From contig JABELC010000004.1 in NCBI GenBank assembly GCA_028455995.1, positions 2,356,001-2,420,000 of the forward strand: a stretch of DNA of 64,000 nt, in the 5' to 3' direction. The position numbers were made by a program, and so were the translations under genes. A model generated the notes under the pieces. The model saw only the letters and a program-made list of their open reading frames with translations. It had not been told where the DNA came from and ran no database searches. Of the stretch, positions 36,901-47,217 are shown one piece after another. Every line of letters begins with the position of its first letter. Within the stretch, counting starts at the first letter, position 1. This DNA comes from Scleromitrula shiraiana. Taxonomy: Eukaryota > Ascomycota > Leotiomycetes > Helotiales > Sclerotiniaceae.

Positions 36901-38360
36901 CTTGCGTTGGGGGTTATATAAGAAGTTCCAGGGCTGTATTTGACGTCTCTTTAAAAGCGAGAGTGGATAAGTAATTACAGCACTAGCAATTATGAAGTTA
37001 AGATATATTATAGGGAATTTGAAATGAAGAATTATGACCCCTCTAATGAATGACAACATGAAGAAACGGAATGGACTTCTTGCGGAAAGAGTGCAACTTT
37101 TGGATGTTATCTACCCACTCCATAACTTAATTAGATCAAACAAATCACCACTTACATGTGCATTTCAGTACTCGAGACTGAAGGTTCTCCTCAGGTAGAG
37201 GGTAAGGAGTAAGAGTGGAAGTATTCATCTTTTAAAGCCTAAGTCCATTAATTCCGATATATGAAAGAGAAGAGAATGAAGGAACCAATCAAGTATTCCT
37301 ACAGAATAATATACTCACTGTTAGACCTTACATAGGAAAACTCCTCTCTATCGTATCTCAATCCTATCAGAATCATCTGTAAGTATACACCGGCGGTAGT
37401 ACATAACATGTATATGATCTCTCTCCTCAAGCGAAGATACGAAAACACAGGCGGAAATCGAGATGATACTTACAGTTTTGACTATATAGTATAATTCTTT
37501 AAGTTGTTTGATGTGACACCGCAGCACATTTTAATATCGCAAGTAAGCTAAACTTGAGATGTATTTATTTTATCAAATTATTTTGATAGTAATCTAATTT
37601 GGAACTCATCTGAAAGTAGGAATTATACACCTGTGCCAATTAATTCTCGATTATGAAGAGGATGATTACACTTGACAGGCGATTAGATTCAATTCTAATC
37701 TACTCGTGGACCTAGCTATGGATTTTAGTGTCAAATTCGATCAAGATTATCTAGTAGATAGTTTCTTCTTTTACTGACAGTTGTTCATTTACTGTGGGCC
37801 TCACTTTACATTGACTGCGTTGCTATTAACATTTTGTATCGAATCTATATCTTCCAGAATGGGTCCATATTGGAGAATTATGGTCTAGCAATGATTCTGG
37901 AGGTAATAACAGAACTACATAGTCATTCAGGCTGTAGAAGAGTATTTATTTCTATATAGTGTAAATTAAATTCTAATCGGGTACTGTGTTCCCAGAACTA
38001 ATTCTAAAAGAAGTGGAAATATATGTACAAAATCAGAACTCCATCTAATCAATCCATCCATCCCTTTTCCGAAAAATCTTGCGATTTTTTTCTCTTCGTA
38101 CTAAGCGGTATCTATCAAAACAAGAGAATCTAATCTAATCTAAAGCCTGTGTCTATGTCTATGTCTATGTGTATGTACTCCGTAAAAATATAAAATGTAG
38201 AATGAAAACCCAAAAGCACTTTTAAACACCGGCGAAGAGGATATATATCGCGAAAATCCAGCGAATATAATCCTCCATGTATCTATACCACACATCATGT
38301 AACCTTCCATCCATTCTTCCATTACAAACCGTATGGAAGAAGAGCCTGCCCCTTCCCTCT
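36901..38360. other. Intergenic region of ordinary composition, no gene seen
   Basis: About 1.46 kb with stops in all frames and no recognised motif. A small TGTCTATGTCTATGTCTATG repeat lies near 38149-38172. Confidence 0.5.
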
Positions 38361-39149
38361 CTAGAAACACTCCAAAATCAACTTGGCTGCAATATCAACA
38401 GCCCTTCTATCCCCCACAGCACTAATGACTTTTCCTCCCCCTGCCCTGCCAACGTGAAATGTACAGTCCGTCTTCACCTCAATCTTTCTTAATTCCCTAC
38501 AATTGTCCTTCGACAGCGCCCACCACTCATATTCATTAACAAAAACCTGCAGCGTCCTCCACGGCCCCTCTCGAATCAAAACTGGAGGCAGTCTAAACTT
38601 GAGATATTTCGCCGCCCACTTGCGCACATTTCTCCTCGCAATCGAAAACGATTCCTCCTCATACTCCCACCCCTTTTCGATAGGTATGTAGTGAATCATA
38701 GCATGTTGAGTTTCATTTGATGAGCGTTCCGCTTCACTGCGAAGATTCCGGAGCACTTCCATGGTGCCACGTTCGAAACAGATAATCATATCCTTACTTT
38801 GAAAGTCTTCGGCATGAAGACCTCTTAGTTCGCGGGATCCGATGCGAGCGAGGACGGCGCGTTTCTCTGAACTATCGAGCGCTTGGGAGTGTTGGAAGAC
38901 ATGAAGAGGTCGGTTGGTGCGGGAGATTTGCACTGGTCTTGAAAGTTCTTTCTTTAAAAGCTTTATGTTGCTCCTGGTGAAAGATGTTTCGAGGTAGAGT
39001 CCTGCGGACGTTATGTCGTTGAATAACCAATAACTATCTTCTGTGCAGTTGGCGACCCAGATACGGAGACATTCGAGGTAGGCGTGGACAAACACTCCGC
39101 GACCATCGTTTGTGTCGTCGATGCAGAGAATCTTGGGTTTTGTTGACAT
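38361..39149 (-). CDS. Hypothetical protein, possibly low-molecular-weight-phosphatase fold without catalytic Cys
   Basis: Intronless frame of 262 residues starting MSTKPKILCIDD. The N-terminal stretch ILCIDDTNDGRGVFVHAYLE can be laid on the phosphate-binding loop of low-molecular-weight protein tyrosine phosphatases (V-C-x5-R-S/T): the hydrophobic lead, Asn and Arg agree, but the catalytic Cys position is Asp. About 100 residues later, LHAEDFQSKDMIICFERGTM resembles the segment after the catalytic core in that family (DF..FD.I..MD). The C-terminal part (from about 165) is extra and ends GDRRAVDIAAKLILECF. If the match is right, this is a pseudophosphatase or a changed enzyme; if not, it is an unassigned protein. 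The coding frame itself looks real because it is long, ATG-started and of even composition. Confidence 0.55.
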   Translation of the reverse strand: MSTKPKILCIDDTNDGRGVFVHAYLECLRIWVANCTEDSYWLFNDITSAGLYLETSFTRSNIKLLKKELSRPVQISRTNRPLHVFQHSQALDSSEKRAVLARIGSRELRGLHAEDFQSKDMIICFERGTMEVLRNLRSEAERSSNETQHAMIHYIPIEKGWEYEEESFSIARRNVRKWAAKYLKFRLPPVLIREGPWRTLQVFVNEYEWWALSKDNCRELRKIEVKTDCTFHVGRAGGGKVISAVGDRRAVDIAAKLILECF

Positions 39150-40923
39150 AGATTTCTGGGCTATTTGAACTCGATGGGAGACTCTTGAGGATTTCTTTAC
39201 TTGATTGAGACTTCAAGAATTGTGACTGAAGAGTTTTCAGCGGTCCTCGGTATCAAGTTTTGTTTGGTAAATTAGGAGGATGATTAATGATTATTCGTTG
39301 AATTGTTCTCGTCTAAAAGGAGCGTTCGTTAAATTTCTCTAAAAGATTGTGTGAGTGAGAGTGAGTGAGAGAGAGTATACAAATTTCAAAATCGGAATAA
39401 ACAAGGCGAGGGAGACGGCCTTCTAATAGTCCATTCGGATTTCCGAAGTTCTAGACTTTTACATCCCGTTCAAAAATTTGAAGCTGCAATAAACAAAATT
39501 TCAATCCAAGCCCTGACAGGCTTTGGGAAAGGCTGCCCAAGAAGCAAGGTTCCTCAATGCCATGAGGTCTGTGTCTCGATAAAACTTCCGCTTCGAGCTA
39601 CCGGCAGCCCACTCTTTGGCTCCACCCCAGTATTGCAGGACATGGGGCCAGATTCACCGCCCAGAAAAATGGCCACCGCCATAGTAATCGAATGCTATGT
39701 AATATGGTTCATCGTACTACGACTAAAGGCTCGAACACCTCATATTGGCCCCGCTTCGCTTGCCACCTGAAAAGTCCATCGTCATCATTTAATTCGTTCC
39801 GACTCCTTCAGACAATGTGCATCGAAGTATGAGGCTGATTGTTCTTCACTGTCGCTTCACTACAATGCATTCATTTGTTTTTTCACTCATATCGCTATTT
39901 TCCTACTAGGCAATATGCAGAGAGCTATTTGCGGACAGGGGATTCGTTTTGTCAACCAATAATTCGACATCTCATTCAAGGCTAACCCTTCAACAAATCG
40001 ATCAGCACTGTTGATCGATTCAACAGAAGTACATTTGATATTCTAGAACAATTATCCTTGTGGAAATATTCCATCTTGGGCATATCCACGTAAGGCTACA
40101 GTTTTTGATATCTCAGCCCTGTGCGAAATAATCGCTAGGAATTCGCCTAAACCAATTTAACTTCAGAACCTTGCCCCTCATTCAACCAATCTTCAGGTCA
40201 AAAATTAATAACCATCCTTTTCGTTCTTCCTAATTGGTAGAAAATTCCACTAGGCCAAGCTTCCACAGTTGGCAACGGTATCCACTGCCGAACCAAAATA
40301 CACTAGTGAACGTAAATTTCAAAGGAAAATTCTTTAAAGAGTTCATTCATTCCCACTGCTTTGGTGTGCGAAAGCCTTTGCGCCTGTAATTCCTTACACC
40401 GACTGTTTAATTATCGACACAAATAACATTTATTTGTGGAGTGCTTGAGAATTCCCTAAATTACTGGAAAGAACTTGGTATACGGTTTTATATCGAGTTG
40501 CCTAACAATGCAAGATGTTTCATATGGATGCGATTTGAATTAAGTTTTTGAACACGATTTGTCTTTTAGATGGCTTGTCATGGCTCAACTTACCCTCGAA
40601 CGAAGTCAACTACTATTATGGCACTCGCCTTAATGCATTGATATGGAGTTGTATTATTTTTGAAACCAGAACAAGACTCGGTGCGTGATGAATGGCTTGG
40701 CTTGACTAGGGTTATACAGAAACTTGGATACTTACTTCCGCCAAATTGGAATGCCATCAAGGGATGCTGTTCTGTCAGGGATTTTGCTCATCCGTCTATA
40801 TACACTGGAACTGTCAGCCCACGATCCTATTCTCGATATCAAAATGACCTAACATACGACGAGGGAGCCTAGAGAATTTCTCTTTCATCTCTAAATCACA
40901 AAATATTTGTATCAGTAATATCA
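39150..40923. other. Intergenic region, nothing recognised
   Basis: About 1.77 kb upstream of the phosphatase-like gene. GAGTGAGTGAGAGAGAG occurs near 39355-39374. Short frames (for example at 40660-40872) show no motif. Confidence 0.45.
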
Positions 40924-42430
40924 GATGACGTCTCGTTCACGAATCAAATTCTACATGTGGGAGAAAAACTAGCAGACGAAACAGCAGAGCAAGCACGGTC
41001 ATCGGACACAGTGCTTTCTAGCGCCATGCAATGTAAGTGAAAAAGCGGGAAGTGGAGACTCTAACTACCCAGTTCGCATGGTTGAGCGAGCCAAATTTCC
41101 ACAACTGGGATTTGCGGCTCTAGTCATGGTAATATTGTCTAAATTTTCAGAGGCTGCATGAGAAGCCAGGCTTGAGAGCCTATGGTTTCACCTGTAAGTG
41201 GCCGCAGCTTATTACTCAACTTTAGAATAAGTGAAATGAAAGCTTTAAGTGCCCTTGTCACCGTTCAGGATAAGCTGGCTAGAGACGGCAAAGAGCAAAC
41301 AAGGTAGGTGGAATGAATAGTAAAAAAAAATCGGAAAAATCCATAGCCAAACGGGTATGTGATCGCATGACACTTGTTGTGATTTTCAAAATATGTAGCT
41401 AACAAGGCGCAAGCTGCAACCAAACGTGTAGATTCTGAAACAAATGTAATAATGGATCAGAAAACTTGTGCTCTATCCTATGCCTGAAACTTTTTCATTG
41501 GAGAGAAGATTGAGAAAACTCTGTTCACAAGGCTGAAGCCAATTTAGAAAATTTCATATCTCCACGATTTGCTCGAGACGAAATATCCAGTATGTTGTTT
41601 GTAGGACTCCAAGAAATGAATTCTGTTTCAAATTATCGACCTTCAAGTTAGTCCGATTGGTAAGGCAAGAATACCGCATATTGACATGAGCTTTCATTGC
41701 TGACCCGTGTAGACTAGGTATCCGTGAAATTGGCCACTGGAATATATGGGCCAGCGATCTAGAACAATAAAGATTGTATAAAATAATACGAGGACCACAG
41801 AGACAGGGAATTTTTCTTCTCGATGGAGCGAGAAAATTTTCCCTCGATGCAAGGGTTGAACATTGTAGTATCAGAATGGTAAAAGCCGTTTGTTTTGTTT
41901 GTGCCCTAGCCGTCTGATATTAATACAAAATGAGTTGAAATTTTTCGTATTCCTGAACAGCTGAAATCTCTGATCTTGAGTCATACAAGTGGTGACATGT
42001 CGTAAGTGGTATCATATCGTATAAGGCAATAGGCGCATCGCCCAAGCAGAAATTGAGATACAGAGCCTCGTTGACGAATTTATGGGGCTCAAGGCCGTAT
42101 TCGTGTAGGTTCCGATGCCATAAAGAGGATACACGCCAAGCTAACGAGACCTGAAATTCGAATAAACATCAACTGGCGTCAGAACACCAGCAATTAGAGG
42201 AACCGAAAGATGGATTTAAAGTGTCAGGTGAGATTCGGGAACGTTCACCTTCAAGAAAGACCAGTAAAGATGAACTATTAGCAATTAGCTTGTATCATAG
42301 GAGGCCTGAGAGAAAGTACTCAGGTATTAGTTTGACAACTTATGTGCAATCAATTCGCTCAACAACTACTGGGCCAGTAATGAAACATTTAGCTTCGGAC
42401 CCATTTAGCAGCCAGCCACTATGGTTATAA
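40924..42430 (+). pseudogene. Decayed coding region (unidentified multi-exon protein)
   Basis: Several short stretches on the plus strand read like real protein but are divided by stops and frame changes. They include 40924-41040 (TNQILHVGEKLADETAEQAR), about 41245-41303 (LSALVTVQDKLARDGKEQT), 41401-41487 (NKAQAATKRVDSETNVIMDQ), 41527-41649 (AEANLENFISPRFARDEISS), about 42042-42104 (AEIEIQSLVDEFMGLKAVFV) and 42182-42430 (ending DPFSSQPLWL, stop TAA at 42428-42430). Some gaps have good GTAAGT..AG ends (for example from 41033 on) and may be introns, but no full gene model could be built without breaking frame. The pieces are helical and charged. No family was recognised. Alternative: a living gene with many small exons. 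Confidence 0.4.
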
Positions 42431-43411
42431 TGATGTAGAATAGATGGCATTCTGATCTCTTATGTGCAGTATCAAAAACAGTTAATAATGGCACAGTTAA
42501 TAATGGCACAGTGGGCTGTTGGCTAATGTTGTAAAATTATTGACGTCATGTTGTAGGAGGTGCTTGGAAGGGCTGCAAATGAAATATGCCTCAAATTATC
42601 AATACATGAACATGATTGCACACTCTCCATGACTCTGACATTGCTTGAGGATGATAGAAGATCAATATCTGAACCATCCACCATCCACCAGCAGAAGTGA
42701 TTGATGAGAGTCAGAGTTCCCAAAATACTTCACTTCTCTACCGTCGTCATTACTTGTTTGTTCAATCATATCATCCCTGCAGAAAATGAAATGGGACGAG
42801 GCTAATCGTCGGTAGCTTGCTTAGCGTGATTAGATAAGCTCGGAGATGTATATACTGGTGATACATCTGGGCAATTTTACCTAGGCCTGATATGACATGT
42901 AGAAAGCTTCTATACTATATAGATTCTATTTACTTTCACTTATCAGTTTTTTTCAATATGTGGTATGAGAACTGCTTGTTTTTGGCCCTTGATAGTATCG
43001 AATTTAACAAAGCATTTCCATATGCCTCAGTGAGGTGAGAGTTATTAAACAAAAGTAATAATACATAGAAATGTATTACACAAATCGAAACTAACACTGC
43101 GATTCCTTCTTTACAGAAGAATCACGGATATAAAAGATGGAGAGCAAGCTCTCCAAAAAAAAGACACCCCAATGCATGGCAAGTTAACCAGCAACTAGAC
43201 AACCAATTCTCCTCCACTTCACACCCAGACCCTTCTAGTCTACACACTCTCTCTCCAGTCCACGTACTTTCCCCCAGCGCACACCCTTTTCCCTCCAGCT
43301 GAGTTTCACAGTATCCCAACCCCTTACTAACTATGCTCATAGATGTCAGAATGGTATTCTATGCTGGGAGGGATATCGATTATCTCACCTTCTCTTCAGC
43401 AGAAAACTTTG
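42431..43411. other. Intergenic region, nothing recognised
   Basis: About 1 kb. It has a direct duplication of CAGTTAATAATGGCA near 42479-42509 and a pyrimidine-rich strand near 43200-43310. No gene is supported. Confidence 0.45.
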
Positions 43412-43660
43412 TTAAGAATTGCACTTTGCGAATTTAGGAAATAGGTGGTAAACATCCTCTCGGGCGTATCCATAGGCATCAGTACATGCTAAACAGGCAC
43501 TCAAATGGTCCATTTCAGCATCGCCGCAACCTCCAGTCTTAGAGATCATATAGGAGGTGAATTTGCAAACATAGTAGCAGGGTTCAATTGAAGTAGCATA
43601 AGCTGTCCAAGTGAGAGCTGAGAGGGTGATGGCGATGTAGATGGGATTAGCAAGTTACGT
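43412..43660 (-). pseudogene. Small secreted six-cysteine protein, apparently lacking a start codon
   Basis: On the minus strand an 81-residue frame ends with TAA at 43412-43414. It starts with a signal-peptide-like stretch (LANPIYIAITLSALTWTAYA), followed by a short mature part with six Cys in the order SIEPC, YYVC, TGGC, LSAC, LAC and FAKC. This is the usual make-up of fungal small secreted proteins, some of which act at the host surface. Directly upstream in frame is TAA (43655-43657), and no ATG precedes the signal-like region within about 150 bases. Either the N-terminus is broken or an upstream exon is spliced in by an acceptor inside the stretch (a good one, CCCTCTCAG, lies near 43612-43620). 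No known family was recognised. Confidence 0.5.
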
Positions 43661-44072
43661 GGCACGTGAGCTGGTAGGGAGACTTGGGCGTGGAGAGTTT
43701 GCAGATTTGGGATTTGCAGGAGATAGTGGGTGGGTTCAGGCTGATTTTGGGGAGTTATGGAATCGCTTGGGGCAAAGCTAGTATGGATGTCTTCTTATTT
43801 GAGGGTCGATAGTGATGCTTTCTGATGTGAACTAAGAGCCACTATTTGCGCTGTAAAAATTAAATTTTAAGTGTGCTTTATGCATCAGAGGAATGGAATA
43901 AACTAGAGTGTAAAATCATGTAGTATCATGACAATCGCATGCTGCACCTCATAACGCAGATCCTTGACGCTCCATACCTCATCATGTCTTGTGGCACTCC
44001 TACAATTATCATTACTATCCTGCCTTGGGTCGGGATGTTTCTCGACTGGTTCTAGTGGAGTTTGAGTTGTAA
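43661..44072. other. Short intergenic region
   Basis: About 410 bases. An open frame on the minus strand overlaps the end of the acidic protein gene in another frame and was not accepted. Confidence 0.4.
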
Positions 44073-44573
44073 TCAGAGTAATTTCTGCGCTCCTTGTGGA
44101 AGTCCTTGTCCATCCTGATTGCCCAACCAATTTTGCACCTGGACATTCGGAGATTGGCTCTCTTGCTGGGTTCGTGTACCAAGCATGGAGGTAAACATAT
44201 CATTCTCTGAACATCTCAGAGCCATTTTTTCTCGAATTTGATCAAGTTCTCTAATATCAGCCTCCATCACCTCGGTCGGAGGGTAGTCAGAAGATGCCAA
44301 AGTATCTTCAGTAAGAGGCGTGCTGAGTTCTCGGTCGGGAAGTTCAGTATATTCCCCATCTGTTGGAGCTTCCTGTTCGCTATTTTCCGCATTCGATTCA
44401 GCATCTAGGTTGCTTTCATTTCCTTTCTTGTTTTCCTCATCGCTCTCAACTTCCTCGCCTTCCTCGTCTTGCTCTATTGTTGGCATTAAGAGTTTGTCTC
44501 TGCTGCGTTCATCTCCAACATCGTCAAGCGTTCGTTTCCTCTTCAATCCATCTTGTAACGGTCCATCGGCCAT
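44073..44573 (-). CDS. Acidic hypothetical protein
   Basis: Intronless frame of 166 residues starting MADGPLQDGLKRKRTLDDVG. A basic KRKR cluster near the N-terminus could be a nuclear signal. Residues about 35-75 are very acidic (EQDEEGEEVESDEENKKG), and Ser/Glu-rich sequence follows, ending QGAQKLL. It is probably largely disordered. It lies on the same strand as, and downstream of, the N-terminal methyltransferase gene. A continuation in another frame up to 43903 would need an unseen intron. No family was recognised. Confidence 0.5.
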   Translation of the reverse strand: MADGPLQDGLKRKRTLDDVGDERSRDKLLMPTIEQDEEGEEVESDEENKKGNESNLDAESNAENSEQEAPTDGEYTELPDRELSTPLTEDTLASSDYPPTEVMEADIRELDQIREKMALRCSENDMFTSMLGTRTQQESQSPNVQVQNWLGNQDGQGLPQGAQKLL

Positions 44574-45230
44574 AATGTTTGAGCCTACTGTGTAAAAGTT
44601 TTGAAGTATGAATCTATCTAGATATCTACCCAGTTAGTTACTTGAATATCTATTGAGACAGAACATGGTGGAACTCGTACCCATGGTTTAACACAGCCAA
44701 GCTAAAAAATAACTTGGTAGAGAACGTTGGTATTTGTATTGTTATGTACAGTAAAATTTATTTGTGGATTAGTTGAGAAGAAGACAGAGAAAACAATTGT
44801 ATTTTTGTTTACAACTTGAGGGCACTTGCCTTGGAATTGAGAGAAAAGATGTAGGAAAGAACGCAGGCTGGTTATTTCCGTTAAAAGATTACAACAAGCT
44901 CAGGCATTAACACATCTTTTAATTGAATGTAAATTCTCGATATGAATACAGTTTGATAATAGACTGCAGCAGTTATAGCCATTAAGAACGGTCGCGAAAA
45001 TGTGTGATCTTCTCATTTTTAATAAGAGCTTACTGATCGGTAAACATTGTATAGGTAAGTTCTTGAAGAAACGTGCTCACTAAGAAATTATGTTCAACAT
45101 AGAACACGAACATCTGATCCTCCTAAACGGAAGCCTTCATCATCGGATCAACCAAAAGAGGATATTGACTAACGATGATTCTGCAATAACCACCTAAAAC
45201 TTTTCCAGGCATTCTCACTGCTACTGAAGC
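44574..45230. other. Intergenic region, nothing recognised
   Basis: About 660 bases between two genes on the minus strand. No coding frame or repeat of note. Confidence 0.5.
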
Positions 45231-46145
45231 TTATTTAGGTTGTAGTGCATATAATCGTACAGGGTATAGACCGGCTGGAAGACCTTTCTGCAGCTCGGTC
45301 TTCAAGACTTTCATGCCAGCTTCCGCGAACAACTCCCGGAACTTCGCATCAGTTCTGAATATCAAATTAGTACAGTAAACTTAGAATGTTCGCTTGACAT
45401 ACCTCGTAACACTGTTATCGAGCGCATCAAAAAGATCCTCTCCATTCTTCGCCGTGCTCATATTCTCCTTGACTATGATACAGCCACCCTCACTTAAAAT
45501 TCCTCCACATACACCAAGATACTTCACCAATTGCACATCGGTCAGATGACCTAAACACCACTGATTCCATATCAAATCATAGCGTTTATCGGCATCTGGA
45601 CACCATGCCTCCAGACCAACAGAGAATATTTTGCCAATTCCAGGTTTATCAGTTAAAGCTGAAGTGAACTTGGTGACGGGTTCTACGATGTCCACTGTAG
45701 TTGCAAGATTCAAAAGTAATCCTTCAGTGATCCGACCGATACTACAATTTCGGTGTTAGTCAAGCACCCTATATCTTTGCCCATGGAAGCTCCGATCGTT
45801 GATCCTAAATCTGGACATTCAGATAAACACAAACCCCCATTCTAGCATCAAGATCCCCAGAGAAGAAAAGGCCTAACTCACCCAGCACCACAATCAACCA
45901 CCCTGTCTAACACCTTTCCTTTAACTCCTAGCTTGCTCATGAAATTTTTTGAGCCTTGCAAATCCACGCGACTGATATAAGGAAAGCCACCTAGCATTCC
46001 ATTCACATCTGCGGATATGCCTTCCCAACTAACTTCATGTTAATATAAAAGTCATGTGCCAATCACAAAGGAAGAAGAGAGCAAACACTTACTAGGTAAT
46101 AGCATCTGCATGATTAATTTGTGCATCCGGTGATGTGATTGACAT
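45231..46145 (-). CDS. tae1: Alpha-N-terminal protein methyltransferase (NTM1/METTL11 family)
   Basis: Predicted to methylate the alpha-amino group of proteins beginning X-Pro-Lys after Met removal; yeast Tae1 acts on ribosomal proteins. Exons 46093-46145, 45882-46028, 45403-45741 and 45231-45354 give 220 residues; all joins are phase 2. The sequence shows YWEGISADVNGMLGGFPYIS near residue 19, typical of this family. The SAM loop VVDCGAGIGRITEGLLL is rebuilt across the second intron (GG|T), TVDIVEPV follows as motif II, and the diagnostic YDLIWNQWCLGHLTD (family form W.QWC.GHLTD) comes next. GGCIIVKENMS and DNSVTR|TDAKFRELFAEAG follow, ending GLYPVRLYALQPK. The length matches the family. Cytosolic enzyme, housekeeping. 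The symbol is the yeast name, used by family resemblance. Confidence 0.9.
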
Positions 46146-47217
46146 TTTGATTAATTAGGGCGCGAAGGGAAAGTTGACTCGGAAAATATGTTATGCGAGG
46201 TTTTGTTTGAAAAGCAAATGAAAGAACTCTTCTGTTAAATTCTAGCTACCACAATGGATGAGAATCAATAATAAGAATCACAGTATCTTGAGTAGTCTTC
46301 AGTTCAATGATGCTTTACACATAGTTTGAAACCTGACTTCAAACTTCGAAACCCCAACGACCCTCGAGGTGAATTTGGATTGTTGTACGATATTCTGTTT
46401 AATTCACCATATTCATTTGCTCCAGCAGTAAAGCCAATCACACATGTCAAAACTCTGATTATGTAATAAATCGGGGAAAAGTTTATCCTTTGAGAATAAA
46501 ATTTCGAATACAACATGAATGAACTTTGAAAGTTATGATAAATTTTCATCAGTGAATAAAGGATTTCATTTGTGACAAGCGTTCGGTGGGTTAAAGCAGA
46601 TTCTTTAGATCTATATATGGCCAATGAATTCTTAATGTTAAAGATGGAGGTTCAATATCTCCCTCTAAAGACCTCGAGAGTTCGTTGGTATCGAGATTCA
46701 TGGTTTCCAACTATTCTCAAACTTCAAAGGCTTCCAATCGGAACGTGTTCAAGACGGCACAATATGGCAGTTGTGACAAGAAACGGTGCAGCGGTGCTAG
46801 TGCTACGTAGCCATAAATACAGGGTTGATCGGAGTTATGCGAAAACTTCGGGCATGTAGCTTGTGGGCACGTTAATCCAATGTTCAAAAATGGTCTTTCG
46901 AATTTCCATTTTTATCGTGGTAATATCCATTTGTGAACCATCCGAGTTAGAGCATGTCAAGTCCACCTTTCCACTCTTCCAAAATGATTAATATAACAGG
47001 GGATGAGAATCTCTATAAGTGGTTCTCATTGATAAAGGTTTACCTGCTGGCGTCATTGTTTATCTAGTATAAAATTTTCTTTTACTTTTGTCTCGGATTT
47101 CATGTTGCATCCAACCATTTGTTTGTGAATTGTAGGTTGTGATAGCCTCACGTATCAAATCAACGTTGAGACTCACTTCATATCCCTCTACCTATTGTGA
47201 TTTCCTATATTCTCACG
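46146..47217. other. Divergent intergenic region
   Basis: About 1.07 kb between the NTM1 gene (-) and the old-yellow-enzyme pseudogene (+). Short frames only, none with a motif. Confidence 0.5.

Noticed and set aside
43122..43340. Cys-rich 72-codon frame on the minus strand
   Set aside because: No signal peptide and irregular Cys spacing. The other strand is a pyrimidine-rich leader-like tract, which makes Gly/Glu/Cys codons by chance.
43903..44130. Second frame continuing past the acidic hypothetical protein
   Set aside because: It overlaps the accepted frame and would need a 24-base intron, too short for this genome.
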